From Bacteroidota bacterium (GTDB lineage: Bacteria > Bacteroidota > Bacteroidia > Chitinophagales > Chitinophagaceae), in NCBI GenBank assembly GCA_023423835.1, contig JAFAEW010000051.1, forward strand, positions 1-10,944: a stretch of 10,944 bases of DNA. Reading direction: 5' to 3'. Positions 1 through 9,507 of the stretch are shown one piece after another. The notes beneath the pieces are model-generated. The model was not told the DNA's origin and did no database searches. It saw only the letters and a list, made by a program, of their open reading frames with translations. Positions within the stretch are counted from its first letter, which is position 1, and each line of letters starts with the position of its first letter. The translations under genes were made by a program, and so were the position numbers.

Positions 1-1824
1 GGTCCAGTCAGGACGGCATTCTATGATTATTGGTGCAATAGCTGTATGCATGGATTCGATGTGAAAATTTTTCGCCACACCTACAATTTCTCCGCGTCCG
101 CCATAAGTTTCAATCGTCATTCCTACAGGATCTTTCAATCCCATCTGCCGGGCGGCTTCTTCATTAATGATGAAGGCCGTGCTGTCTGTTGCAAACTTTT
201 TCGAAAATGCCCTGCCAGCTTTCATTTCAATTCCCATTGTTTGAATGATATTGAAATCACCGGTGATATAGCTGAAGAAAATATCTTCGTTTTCGGGTTT
301 GCCGGGCCATTTTACACCGCCGCCCCGGTTATTATTCATGGTGAATGTGGAAGTGGCTCTTGCCACCTGAACGACGCCCGGCACCTTTTCAAACATGTTA
401 ATGGCAGTTTCATTCTTTCCCTCCGCAATGTTATTCGGAAACCAGATGAGATTTTCTTTATTGTACCCGAGATCTTTATGTTTGATGAAGTTTATTTGGA
501 GATAAACGACAATGGTGCCTACGATCAACATAACTGAAATCGTGAATTGTAGAACAACAAGACTTTTTCTTATCCAGATATCTCCATACGACACTGAAGC
601 ATTTTTCAGTACTTTTGAAGGCTTGAATGACGATAAGGCAAAGGCCGGATAACTACCAGCTAATATGCCCGTAATTAAAACGATTCCCGCTAAAGAAAGT
701 ACGAAGTTGACATCGGTAAATTCGAGGGTAATCTGTTTTTGGAGGAATTTATTGAATGCGGGAAGTACCGCCCAAACCAGGCAGACCGCCACCACACCCG
801 CAAGCACTGAAAGCAGGATTGATTCCGTCATAAATTGCAAAACCAATGATCGCCGTTCTGCGCCCAGGGTTTTTCTTACACCTACTTCTTTTGCTCTTTT
901 TGTGGCGCCCGCAGTTGAGAGGTTCATGAAGTTGATACACGCAAGTAAGAGTATAAAAACGCCGATCCCCGTAAACATTCTTACATAAGTAATACGGCCC
1001 CCACCCGCATAACCACCGTTTTTGAAATCATTGTACAAATACCAGTTGTCAATCTGCCACGCAAACAAACTATTCTTATCCTGTTCATCGGTATATTTCT
1101 GCATAAAGTTTTTCAAGGCAGCGTTTACCTTATCCACGTTTGCCGTTTCCCCGAGCTTTATATAGGTCCTTACGTTATTGTTTTTCCAGTTTTCCTCGCC
1201 ATTTGTGGTTTCCTTTATGTAATCGGTCATGGGCATGAGAAAGTCGAACCTGATCGTAGAATTCTTTGGAACATCTTTCATTACACCCGCAACTTTATAA
1301 GACTCCTTCTTTTCTACAGTGATCATTTGCCCGATCGGATCCTGTTCTCCAAAATATTTTGCTGCCAGTTGTTCTGAGATCAAAACCGTATTTGGTTCCT
1401 TTAATGCACTGCTTCTATTTCCTTTGATTAGCGTAAACGAAAAAATATTTAGAAAATCAGGATCAACATATAAACCTGTTTCTGAAAAGCTCTTGTCTCC
1501 AAGAGAAAAAAGTCTTACATCCCCCCACGATGATCTGGAAACGTACTGCACGCCCGGCAAATCCTTCTTTATGAACGGGCCAAGTAAGGTAGGACAAGCG
1601 GGAAAAGTATTAACGTCATTTCCGGATGTGACTTTATTGACCATAACAGCTGCAATCCGGTCTCTATCACGATGAAAGTCGTTGTAGCTCATTTCATTAT
1701 TCACCCATAGGATTATCAGAATAAAAACGGCCAACCCGACCGCCAATCCGGAAATATTGATGAGCGAAAAGGCTTTATTTCTTTGCAAATTGCGCCATGC
1801 GATCTTAAAATGACTTTTAGACAT
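1..1824 (-). CDS. MacB/FtsX-type ABC transporter permease, gene 1 (3' end outside window)
   Basis: Inner-membrane permease subunit of a type VII (MacB-like) ABC transporter. It would couple ATP hydrolysis by a separate ATPase to movement of its periplasmic domains. I translated 608 codons without a stop from the ATG at 1824 to the window edge. The start MSKSHFKIAWRNLQRNK aligns with the starts of the neighbouring paralogues. TM1 is about residues 19-40. The first MacB_PCD periplasmic domain spans about 45-280, with YFGEQDPIGQ at 157-166. TM2 (283-304) carries LLACINFMNL. The coupling motif KRAKEVGVRKTLGAE is at 309-323, TM3 about 335-355, TM4 about 374-398 and TM5 about 421-444. The second periplasmic domain follows, with VKWPGK at 504-509 and IVGVAKNFH at 580-588. 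By comparison with full-length copies here (798-808 aa), about 195 residues holding TM6-8 are missing because of the window edge. It starts 70 nt after gene 2. The VKWPGK motif and the AGSYPAF.LSSFKP stretch make gene 5 its closest relative here. The substrate is unknown. Confidence 0.95.
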   Translation of the reverse strand, partial: MSKSHFKIAWRNLQRNKAFSLINISGLAVGLAVFILIILWVNNEMSYNDFHRDRDRIAAVMVNKVTSGNDVNTFPACPTLLGPFIKKDLPGVQYVSRSSWGDVRLFSLGDKSFSETGLYVDPDFLNIFSFTLIKGNRSSALKEPNTVLISEQLAAKYFGEQDPIGQMITVEKKESYKVAGVMKDVPKNSTIRFDFLMPMTDYIKETTNGEENWKNNNVRTYIKLGETANVDKVNAALKNFMQKYTDEQDKNSLFAWQIDNWYLYNDFKNGGYAGGGRITYVRMFTGIGVFILLLACINFMNLSTAGATKRAKEVGVRKTLGAERRSLVLQFMTESILLSVLAGVVAVCLVWAVLPAFNKFLQKQITLEFTDVNFVLSLAGIVLITGILAGSYPAFALSSFKPSKVLKNASVSYGDIWIRKSLVVLQFTISVMLIVGTIVVYLQINFIKHKDLGYNKENLIWFPNNIAEGKNETAINMFEKVPGVVQVARATSTFTMNNNRGGGVKWPGKPENEDIFFSYITGDFNIIQTMGIEMKAGRAFSKKFATDSTAFIINEEAARQMGLKDPVGMTIETYGGRGEIVGVAKNFHIESMHTAIAPIIIECRPDWT

Positions 1825-1894
1825 GCCTTGAAATTTTTATGGGATCATTTGTGATAGTTTGTGTTTCAATTTTGTTATTAAATTAAGCTATTCA

Positions 1895-4321
1895 TCATTC
1901 TGTTCTAAGGCTTTTTACCGGATTTGTAATCGCCGCCTTTATTGCCTGAAAACCAACAGTAAGGAATGCAATACCAATGGCGAGAACAGCCGTGATGACA
2001 AATACAGATGCATCGATATGAATACGATAAGCAAAATTCTGCAGCCATTGATGCATGAAATACCAGGCAACCGGAGATGCAATCAGCAGCGAAATCACCA
2101 CCAGTTTGATAAAGTCCTTCGACAACAGAAACACCAATCCTTCTGTGCTTGCACCTAAAACCTTTCTGATACCCACTTCTTTTCTTCTCCGTTCTGCGGT
2201 ATAAGCAGCCAGGCCGAAGAGACCAAGACATCCGACAAAAACGGCCATACCGGTAAAAATCCAGAGCAGCGACCTCAGTTTATCTTCGGCTTTATACATC
2301 TGTTCAAAATTCTCATCGAGAAACTTATATTCCAGCGGATAGTCGGGAGAAAAGCTGTTCCATACATTTTGCACCGAACGGATGGTATTTGCAAGATTGC
2401 CGCCTTTCATTTTAACTGCTACTTTCCAGGCTGCCGCAGGAAAGATTTGCATCACGGTGGTTTCAACCTTATCATATAAAGTTTTGTAATTGAAATCCTT
2501 TACTACGCCGATAATTTTACCTGTTTTCAAAGAGTCGGGATTGGTTGCTCCCCAGGGATGCCATTCGAGCTCCTTCCCGATTGCATTTGAAGGCGTTTCA
2601 AATCCTAAACTTTTGACAGCGGTTTCGTTAATTATCCAGGCATGATCTTCATCGGTGCCCATCGCTTTAGAGAAATCTCTCCCGGCCGCCAATTGCAAAC
2701 CTAAAGTCTTGATGTAGTCGTAATCAACCATGAGCTGGGTGGCGGATTGCGAAACTTTTTTACCGTTGCGCGGCACAATGATTTCATCGCCTGCAACCGC
2801 ATCTCCGGGAAAACCATAGCCGATAGAAACGGATGAAACACCTGCCACCTGCTTCAATTCATTTTTGAAGGCGTCGGTATTTTTAAACATATTGTCTCCG
2901 CGCATCGGAAAAAACATGATCTGATTCTTATTAAAACCCATATTTTTGTGATGCAGGTAATCCACCTGGTCAAAGACAATCAGCGAACTGATAATCAGGA
3001 GTACCGACAACACAAACTGTGTGATTACCAGGGAGTGCCGCAACCATGGAATTTGTCCGGGGTGTTGATCGGCGGTCAGATTTCCTTTTAAAACTTTTAC
3101 CGGTTTAAAACGCGAAAGAACGAGTGAAGGATAGAAGCCTGCAATTATTCCAACCACAAAGATCAGTGCAATAATAATCAGGATTGAAACAGGCTGTATG
3201 AACACCGAGAGGGGAATATTTTTTCCGGTAAATTCATTCAGCCAGGGCAGCAACACCATCGATAGTATTGTGGCAATGACTACACTGATTGCGCTTAACA
3301 TAACGGTTTCCCCTATAAACTGAACCATCAGCTGGGTTTTGCCTGCACCGATGCTTTTACGGACGCCAACTTCTTTTGCGCGCCTAAGCGATTTTGCAGT
3401 TGCAAGGTTGATGAAGTTGAAACACGCGATCAGCAAAATAAAAGCGGCAATAAGGGTGAGTGCCCTCACATAAGTAATGTTACCGCGAACTGCAGCATCA
3501 AATTTAAAATCTGCTGAGTACAAATGAACATCCTGCAGGGGTTGAAAGAATGGCTTGTCAGTCGACTGCGATTCCTTTTGGAAAGCTTTCGATTTCTCCT
3601 CGACTGCTTTCTGAAACTTCAATTGCAGCTCATTCGCATCGGTTCCCTTCCTGAGTTTTACATAGGTATAGAACTGATGCCATCCCCATTTTTCCATTCT
3701 GTCTGTTGGAATTCCGGCCGCGGCCAAGGGTACTAGATAGTCGAATTGAAGGTGAAATTTTGGATTCTTTTCAAATACGGCCTTCACGCGATAAGGAACT
3801 TTATCCATCAATATCTGTTTGCCCACCGGATCCGCACTACCAAAAAAACGTTCGGCCATTTGTTCCGAAAGCACAATTGAAGAAACATCGCTCAGTGAAT
3901 TGACAGTAGTACCATATTTTACAGGAATTGGAAAGACTTCAAAAAAGGTAGAATCGACGTAATAACCGCTTTGCTCGTAAATCTTTTTGTTGCCTGCCTC
4001 AAACAAGGTTTTTGTTTCGGGCAGCATCAACACCCGTGCTGTTTTTTCCACTTCGGGAAAATCCTTTTGCAAAGTAGTGGCGTACATCGGTGCGGTTACC
4101 GCCATCGTTTGGGAGCCGTCATGGTTGGTGTATTCTTCATACACGCGATAGACCTGTCCGCCATTGGGCACAAACCGGTCGTACTGATGTTCATCCCACA
4201 CAAACAACCCGATTAGAATGCAGGCGGTGAGGCCGAGGGTAAGTCCGGCAATATTAATGATTGAAAATCCTTTATGTTTCAGGATATTCCTTCCTGCCAT
4301 TCGAAAATAGTTGCTAAACAT
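1895..4321 (-). CDS. MacB/FtsX-type ABC transporter permease, gene 2 (complete, 808 aa)
   Basis: Complete permease subunit with two MacB_PCD-FtsX modules and no ATPase domain. TM1 is about residues 20-41 (start MFSNYFRMAGRNILKHK). The first periplasmic domain spans about 45-280, with FFGSADPVGK at 159-168. TM2 is about 287-305 (LLIACFNFINLATA), the coupling motif RAKEVGVRKSIGA is at 314-326, TM3 about 338-360, TM4 about 376-399 and TM5 about 430-451. The second periplasmic domain spans about 455-680, with IIGVVKDF at 603-610. TM6 is about 684-708, the second motif RKEVGIRKVLGAS is at 713-725, TM7 about 738-755 and TM8 about 772-792. It ends in NPVKSLRTE. The ATG at 4321 is chosen because its N-terminus matches genes 3 and 4. 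A run of eight A lies just upstream and there is no Shine-Dalgarno motif, as is usual in Bacteroidota. It lies 77 nt after gene 3 and 70 nt before gene 1, so co-transcription is likely. Its second periplasmic domain lacks the W-PG motif of genes 1 and 5. Confidence 0.97.
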   Translation of the reverse strand: MFSNYFRMAGRNILKHKGFSIINIAGLTLGLTACILIGLFVWDEHQYDRFVPNGGQVYRVYEEYTNHDGSQTMAVTAPMYATTLQKDFPEVEKTARVLMLPETKTLFEAGNKKIYEQSGYYVDSTFFEVFPIPVKYGTTVNSLSDVSSIVLSEQMAERFFGSADPVGKQILMDKVPYRVKAVFEKNPKFHLQFDYLVPLAAAGIPTDRMEKWGWHQFYTYVKLRKGTDANELQLKFQKAVEEKSKAFQKESQSTDKPFFQPLQDVHLYSADFKFDAAVRGNITYVRALTLIAAFILLIACFNFINLATAKSLRRAKEVGVRKSIGAGKTQLMVQFIGETVMLSAISVVIATILSMVLLPWLNEFTGKNIPLSVFIQPVSILIIIALIFVVGIIAGFYPSLVLSRFKPVKVLKGNLTADQHPGQIPWLRHSLVITQFVLSVLLIISSLIVFDQVDYLHHKNMGFNKNQIMFFPMRGDNMFKNTDAFKNELKQVAGVSSVSIGYGFPGDAVAGDEIIVPRNGKKVSQSATQLMVDYDYIKTLGLQLAAGRDFSKAMGTDEDHAWIINETAVKSLGFETPSNAIGKELEWHPWGATNPDSLKTGKIIGVVKDFNYKTLYDKVETTVMQIFPAAAWKVAVKMKGGNLANTIRSVQNVWNSFSPDYPLEYKFLDENFEQMYKAEDKLRSLLWIFTGMAVFVGCLGLFGLAAYTAERRRKEVGIRKVLGASTEGLVFLLSKDFIKLVVISLLIASPVAWYFMHQWLQNFAYRIHIDASVFVITAVLAIGIAFLTVGFQAIKAAITNPVKSLRTE

Positions 4322-4398
4322 AAATGCTTTTTTTTCGTTTATAATGCAGTGTCTTCCATCGTTTAACCTAAATATTCCTTCAAAACCGCTGCAACAGG

Positions 4399-6795
4399 TT
4401 ATTCCGTTCTAAGACTCTTTACCGGATTTGCAATCGCCGCTTTGATAGCCTGAAAGCTCACGGTCACCAATGCAATAAGGATCACCAGGAAACCGGCCGC
4501 GGCAAACAACTGCCAGCCCATTGAGATGCGATACGGGTAATTTTCCAGCCACCTGTTGGCCACCATCCAGGCAGCAGGAACGGCGAACACCAATGCGACG
4601 ATAACCAGCTTCAAAAAATCACGCGACAAGATGGAAACAATACTGTTGACACTCGCTCCAAGTACTTTCCTGATTCCGATCTCTTTTGTTCTTTTTTCTG
4701 TTGCAAGAACCGACAATCCAAACAGGCCGATACAACTGATGAAGATTGTTAAGAGGGCACCGAACAGGAGAATCTGCTTCCATTTTTCTTCAGCCTCATA
4801 TTGTTTTCTGTTTTGATCATCTTCAAATACATAAGAATAAGGCGACATTGGAAAATACTCCTTAAACTTCGCCTGAATAAACTTGAGGCTGGCCGAAGCA
4901 GTTTGCGGTTTTATCCTGATTTCAAATAAACCGTAGGAATTTGCATTCTTCATTGTAAATAACTGCGGTTCAATTTTTTCAGTGAGCGGACGAAAATGAT
5001 AATCTTTCACAACGCCAACCACTGTATAGATTTCATTGTTAAATATGAAATTGACAGTCTGACCTAACGGGTCTTTCCATCCTGCCTGTTTCACAAAAGC
5101 CTCATTCACCAGCACAGAGTGAATAGAATCCGCAGGATATTTTTTCGAAAAATTACGTCCGCGTACGATCGGAATTTTAAGTGTAGGAAGATAAGATTCA
5201 TCAATTGTCTCATAATGAAAAGTAATGTTTGAATCGTTTGCCAGCTTTGCCATTGTTTTCCATACGCCGGAATTTTTTGGAGCAACTTCAAGAATGTTTG
5301 GATTCTTTAGTAGTTCATTTTTGAATATTGCAGCCTGGGTATGATTGAGATGATCTTTTCCAACCTGAATGATGTTACTATCGTCATAACCAAGCGGAGT
5401 GCTCGTAAGATAATTGGATTGCGAATAAATGATGAGCGTACCGATAATCAGGAAGGATGCCAGCGAAAACTGAAGAATGACCAGTGATTTTTGAAGGTAA
5501 TCTTTTCCGCCGAGGTTAAACTTGCTGTAAAGCGTAGCAACAGGCCGATAGCCCGATAAAACCATCGCAGGATAAAAACCGGCCAGGAGCCCGGTAAGTA
5601 AAAACAACAGCAAATATCCGGAGATAAGTTTTGCGTCTAATAAATAGGAAATCGCCAAAGCCTTGTTTGAGAGATGGTTAAAGACCGGTAAAACAAGCTG
5701 CACAATTAAGATGGCCAGGGCGAAAGCTAAAAAGCAGAGTAAAAAAGATTCTCCCAGAAACTGAAAGATCAGTTGTTTTCTGCTGCTTCCAACAACCTTT
5801 CGGATACCGATTTCTTTTGCCCTTCTCACCGATCTGGCAACGGTGAGGTTTACAAAATTTATGCAGGCTATCAGCAAAACAAACAGTGCGATTCCGGAGA
5901 GTATGTACGAATAGAGTGGATTACTCGCATTTGTAAGGCCGTTTTGTGCGGGTATTTCGGTACTCATATGCATGTCGGTAAACGGCTGCAGGAAATAGGA
6001 ATTTAGTTTTTGGTTCGGATCGCCTCCAAACTTAGTCATCATGTCCCTGAACGTGGCAGAAGCATCCTTTTCATAATAAGCCTGCATCTGCTTTTCCACG
6101 GTGCTGATGCGTGCATTGGGAGACAATACAACGAAGGTGTTGAGAAAGAAGTTAAACCAGTTTTCATTGTTTCTCGCATCCGCTTCGGTTTCTTTAAACG
6201 GCATGAGGAAGTCGAACTGGATTGAAGAATTTTGCGGAATTTTTCTCACTACGGCCGTTACTTTATACGGAGCAAACGAACTGTCATTTTTCACTAGCAT
6301 CAATTTCCCAATTGCATCCTTCGTTCCAAACTGTTTCAAAGCCTCTGCTTCTGAAATCACAATGGAATTGGGATCCTTCAGGCAGGTTTTCGGATTTCCT
6401 TCCAGCAGCGGGAAGGTAAAAATCTGGAAGAAGTTGGAATCTGCAAACAACATCTCACGGGATTGAATTTCCGTTCCGGTTTTAATATCCTGGGCTCCGC
6501 TTTGAACCCTTACAAACGTTTCTATGCCGGGAACATTCTGTGTGAACCGCGGACCTTGTAAAAATCCAGTTATACCGTCTTTATGTTCTTCTCCCTGGAA
6601 GGACGAATAGGAGGCGATGCGGTAAATGTTATCGACATTCCGGTGAAACTTGTCAAAACTTACCTCATCTTTTACGTACAGGATGATCAACATAGCGCAG
6701 GCAAGTCCCATGCTGAGGCCCGCAATATTTATGAACGAATAGATTTTATTCCGCCTCAGGTTTCGGATGGCAATTTTCAGGTAATTTTCAAACAT
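4399..6795 (-). CDS. MacB/FtsX-type ABC transporter permease, gene 3 (complete, 798 aa)
   Basis: Complete inner-membrane permease of the same double-module family. TM1 is about residues 20-41 after MFENYLKIAIRNLRRNK. The first MacB_PCD domain spans about 45-290, with QFGTKDAIGK at 155-164. TM2 is about 296-316 (LLIACINFVNLTVA), the coupling motif RAKEIGIRKVVGS is at 325-337, TM3 about 350-370, TM4 about 389-414 and TM5 about 436-457. The second periplasmic domain has VVGVVKDYH at 592-600. TM6 is about 675-699, the second motif TKEIGIRKVLGAS is at 703-715, TM7 about 728-748 and TM8 about 762-783. The tail is NPVKSLRTE. After TM4 it reads GYRPVATLYSK where genes 1, 2 and 5 have FKP.KVLK, so its cytoplasmic link to TM5 is the most divergent of the set. 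It starts only 28 nt after gene 4, the tightest spacing in the array, so the two are almost certainly co-transcribed. No ATPase motif is present and the substrate is unknown. Confidence 0.97.
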   Translation of the reverse strand: MFENYLKIAIRNLRRNKIYSFINIAGLSMGLACAMLIILYVKDEVSFDKFHRNVDNIYRIASYSSFQGEEHKDGITGFLQGPRFTQNVPGIETFVRVQSGAQDIKTGTEIQSREMLFADSNFFQIFTFPLLEGNPKTCLKDPNSIVISEAEALKQFGTKDAIGKLMLVKNDSSFAPYKVTAVVRKIPQNSSIQFDFLMPFKETEADARNNENWFNFFLNTFVVLSPNARISTVEKQMQAYYEKDASATFRDMMTKFGGDPNQKLNSYFLQPFTDMHMSTEIPAQNGLTNASNPLYSYILSGIALFVLLIACINFVNLTVARSVRRAKEIGIRKVVGSSRKQLIFQFLGESFLLCFLAFALAILIVQLVLPVFNHLSNKALAISYLLDAKLISGYLLLFLLTGLLAGFYPAMVLSGYRPVATLYSKFNLGGKDYLQKSLVILQFSLASFLIIGTLIIYSQSNYLTSTPLGYDDSNIIQVGKDHLNHTQAAIFKNELLKNPNILEVAPKNSGVWKTMAKLANDSNITFHYETIDESYLPTLKIPIVRGRNFSKKYPADSIHSVLVNEAFVKQAGWKDPLGQTVNFIFNNEIYTVVGVVKDYHFRPLTEKIEPQLFTMKNANSYGLFEIRIKPQTASASLKFIQAKFKEYFPMSPYSYVFEDDQNRKQYEAEEKWKQILLFGALLTIFISCIGLFGLSVLATEKRTKEIGIRKVLGASVNSIVSILSRDFLKLVIVALVFAVPAAWMVANRWLENYPYRISMGWQLFAAAGFLVILIALVTVSFQAIKAAIANPVKSLRTE

Positions 6796-6823
6796 ACAAC
6801 CGGTTTTATTTGTTTACTGCTAT

Positions 6824-9232
6824 TTATTCACTTCTCAGGCTTTTGACAGGATTTGTATTGGCGGTTTTTAGGGCGCGATGTCCTACCGTTATCCAGGCAA
6901 TCAGAATCGATCCCGTAATGGCGGCTACAAAAATCAACGGACTTATCGTTATCCGGTAGGTGAAATTCTGCAGCCATTGATGCATAATATACCATCCGAT
7001 CGGAGCAGAAATAACGAAGGCAAGCAAAATCAGCAAGGTGAATTCCCTTGACATCAGAAACACGATGTCGGTGGAAGTTGCTCCCAGCACCTTTCTCACA
7101 CCAACCTCTTTTTTGCGCTGAACCGCCATAAAGGAAACCAATCCGTATAAACCCAGGCAACTTATAAAAATGGCCAGGATGGAAAATATCTTGTATAGGA
7201 TTGCCAATTGATTTTCTGATTTGTAGAAGTTGTTGATTGTTTCATCAAGAAACTTGTAAGAATAAACTTCGCGGGGATAAACACTGTTATACAATTTTTC
7301 AACTGATGCCAATACCTCCTTTTCCCGTCCTGCTTTTATTTTAATGTTAATCGTCCTGTAGGTGTCTTTATAGGTCGACATAACCACAGGCGCCATTGGT
7401 TGACGTAAGGAATAGGAATTAAAATCGCGGATTACACCAACGATTTTCGCCACCAAATGACCATCCCAAAAATCGATTTCCTTTCCTAAAGCATCTTCAG
7501 GATTTGTAATTCCCAACTTGTGCAACAGCGTTTCATTTACTACAAATTCCCTTACGGTATCGCTCGGCTGAAACGGTCGGCCGGCAACAAATTTTATATT
7601 GAAGGTTTTGAAATAGTCGGGATCAGCCCATTTCAGGTTTGCATTGAAGTTTGTAGAATTGGCTGCATGGTCAAATTTAAAATCACTGTTCCAACTGCTG
7701 TTTGAAGAAGGTGGCGCGAAACTGAAACTTACATTTTCAATGGAAGAATTAGCAAGCAACTGATTCTTCAAAAAATCGGTTTTAGATTTACTGAGGCTGT
7801 CACCGGGAACGGGAACATTTACAACCGCTGCTCTATCAAATCCAAGTGGCGCATTTCTGAAAAACTGGAGTTGATTTACTACAATCATCATTGCAATAAT
7901 CAATACCTGAGCTATTACAAACTGGAAAACCACCAAGGTTCGTCTGAGCGAAATACCGCTACCCTTTTTTACCTCCAGCCTGTTTTTTAGCGCCCGTACC
8001 GGATTAAAACCGGATAAAACAAATGCAGGATAAACACCGGAAAGCAAGGAGGCAGTGATGAAAACGGCAAGAAGAAAAGTCAGCAGCATGGGATTTTGCA
8101 ACAGTTGAAACGACATTTTTGCCTCAAGAATATTATTGAGGTAGGGAACCATAACGGAGGCGATGACGGCGCCCAAAACGCAGGAGAAGAACACAATTAC
8201 CGAAATCTCCATCAGAAATTGCAATACCAGCTGTTTCCGGCTGCTTCCGAGCACCTTTCGTAAACCCACCTCCTTCGACCGGTTCACCGCCTGAGCCGTC
8301 GCCAGATTTATAAAATTCACGCATGCAATCACCAATAAAAACAATCCGATCAGCGAAAGTGAATTAATTAAACTATGGCTGAATGTTTTGTGATTGTAAT
8401 TGCCGAACCTTTCATCGTAATGAATCTCGGATAAGGGTTGCAGCACATAGCCGTCTTTCTGGTATTCTTTAGGTTTATGCTTTTGAGCGAAGGCCGTAAG
8501 GCGGCGGTTCATCTGTGCCGGAGATATGTTTGACGGCAATACAATAAAGGTATTGGCATCACCAAAGGTACTTACCCAATCTTCAAACCTTTCTTTGTCT
8601 TCGGTTTGTTTAAGAGCGGAATAGGGAACCACCACACTAAGGGGAAAATCGGTATTCGGCGGAACGTCTTCCAGAATACCGGTTACAGTGAATTGATGGT
8701 TGTTGTCGAACGAAAAAGTTTTACCGATTGCATTTTTCCAGCTTCCGAAATATTTTTCAGCTGCAGCTTTCGTCATCACCGCGTTATTGGGTTTGTCGAG
8801 AGTGGCAGTGGCACTTCCCTGGAGAAAAGGGAAATTAAACATCTCGAAGAATTCCGGTTCAGAATAGAAAAAGTTCTGCTCAATGAACTTCGCCTGATCG
8901 CCCTGTTTTTGTGCTACAGATATTTGTCCGGATGTCCGGAAGATCGCGGCAACTTCTTTTATTTCAGGAAAATCGATTCGAATACCGTCGGCTACCGGAA
9001 AGGATACCGCATCGGAATAATCTATCCCATCGGCGTTGTGAAACTCTGTTCCAACGCGGTAGATTGAATCTTTCTTTGGGTGAAATGAATCGAAGCCTGA
9101 CTGGTATTGCACTACCAGAAAAATCAGAATACTCGCGGCAATGCCAACCATCAAACCGGCTGTGTTTATAATCGTAAACGTTTTATTGCGACCAAGATTT
9201 CGTAAGGCGGACTTTAGAAAGTTTTTAAACAT
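6824..9232 (-). CDS. MacB/FtsX-type ABC transporter permease, gene 4 (complete, 802 aa)
   Basis: Complete permease subunit with TM1 at about residues 21-41 after MFKNFLKSALRNLGRNK. The first MacB_PCD domain spans about 45-285, with YFGSWKNAIGK at 161-171. TM2 is about 289-310 (LLVIACVNFINLATA), the coupling motif RSKEVGLRKVLGS is at 318-330, TM3 about 342-362, TM4 about 381-409 and TM5 about 432-452. The second periplasmic domain is rich in Ser and Asn around 505-530 and has IVGVIRDFN at 597-605. TM6 is about 680-702, the second motif KKEVGVRKVLGAT is at 707-719, TM7 about 731-749 and TM8 about 765-785. It ends in NPVKSLRSE. It differs from its neighbours at several core positions: RSKE rather than RAKE, and TVGHRALKTANT where genes 2 and 3 have FQAIKAAI near the C-terminus. 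A 275-nt gap separates it from gene 5, so it may be the first gene of a sub-operon 4-3-2-1. No Shine-Dalgarno motif precedes the ATG. Confidence 0.97.
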   Translation of the reverse strand: MFKNFLKSALRNLGRNKTFTIINTAGLMVGIAASILIFLVVQYQSGFDSFHPKKDSIYRVGTEFHNADGIDYSDAVSFPVADGIRIDFPEIKEVAAIFRTSGQISVAQKQGDQAKFIEQNFFYSEPEFFEMFNFPFLQGSATATLDKPNNAVMTKAAAEKYFGSWKNAIGKTFSFDNNHQFTVTGILEDVPPNTDFPLSVVVPYSALKQTEDKERFEDWVSTFGDANTFIVLPSNISPAQMNRRLTAFAQKHKPKEYQKDGYVLQPLSEIHYDERFGNYNHKTFSHSLINSLSLIGLFLLVIACVNFINLATAQAVNRSKEVGLRKVLGSSRKQLVLQFLMEISVIVFFSCVLGAVIASVMVPYLNNILEAKMSFQLLQNPMLLTFLLAVFITASLLSGVYPAFVLSGFNPVRALKNRLEVKKGSGISLRRTLVVFQFVIAQVLIIAMMIVVNQLQFFRNAPLGFDRAAVVNVPVPGDSLSKSKTDFLKNQLLANSSIENVSFSFAPPSSNSSWNSDFKFDHAANSTNFNANLKWADPDYFKTFNIKFVAGRPFQPSDTVREFVVNETLLHKLGITNPEDALGKEIDFWDGHLVAKIVGVIRDFNSYSLRQPMAPVVMSTYKDTYRTINIKIKAGREKEVLASVEKLYNSVYPREVYSYKFLDETINNFYKSENQLAILYKIFSILAIFISCLGLYGLVSFMAVQRKKEVGVRKVLGATSTDIVFLMSREFTLLILLAFVISAPIGWYIMHQWLQNFTYRITISPLIFVAAITGSILIAWITVGHRALKTANTNPVKSLRSE

Positions 9233-9507
9233 AGAAACGCGGTTTTTTTGCTGATATACTTAAGCTGTTAAAGAAAACGGACTAACGAAATGCCATTTGA
9301 ATATAATATTGATTATCAGTAACTTACTTTGCTGTGATTGTTAAAATCTGTTCGCTTTCGATACAACCGGTGTTCGATTTCACCCGTCTGATAAAAGACC
9401 TCCCGCTTGAAATTGAAACGATCATTCGCAATTGCTTTTTTCACCTTCCAATGTGGCAGAAATGCCTGCCCTATCAGCATGTAATTGTCGTTAAAAACGA
9501 TGATTTT
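9233..9507. other. 275-nt gap between genes 5 and 4; no clear gene or promoter
   Basis: This is the only gap over 100 nt in the window. On the minus strand no TAnnTTTG (Bacteroidota -7 element) is found, and there is no hairpin followed by a T-tract that would count as an intrinsic terminator. A five-base stem (ggcag/ctgcc, 9455-9470) and a very short AT stem (9303-9316) are present but weak. After the gene 5 TAG the same frame stays open to a TGA at 9316-9318. It includes an ATG at 9480 that would give a basic 54-residue peptide beginning MLIGQAFLPHWKVKK, with no Shine-Dalgarno motif and no domain I recognise. The gap could be an untranslated leader for gene 4, the remnant of a lost gene, or host to a small protein. 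None of these can be settled from the sequence alone. Confidence 0.6.

Noticed and set aside
46..537. 163-codon plus-strand open frame
   Set aside because: It lies wholly antisense to gene 1, whose minus-strand frame carries the conserved family motifs. The plus-strand translation has no recognisable domain.
4322..4398. Promoter between genes 3 and 2
   Set aside because: There is only an A-run before the gene 2 start and no TAnnTTTG match on the minus strand. The spacing fits co-transcription.
8606..9067. 153-codon plus-strand open frame
   Set aside because: It is antisense to the first periplasmic domain of gene 4 and has no family resemblance. It is a shadow of a real gene.
9303..9316. 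AT-rich five-base inverted repeat in the gene 5/4 gap as an operator or terminator
   Set aside because: The stem is too short and AT-rich to mean anything on its own, and no T-tract follows.
9455..9470. ggcag/ctgcc stem in the gene 5/4 gap as an intrinsic terminator
   Set aside because: A five-base stem with no downstream T-run on the minus strand does not meet the usual terminator form.
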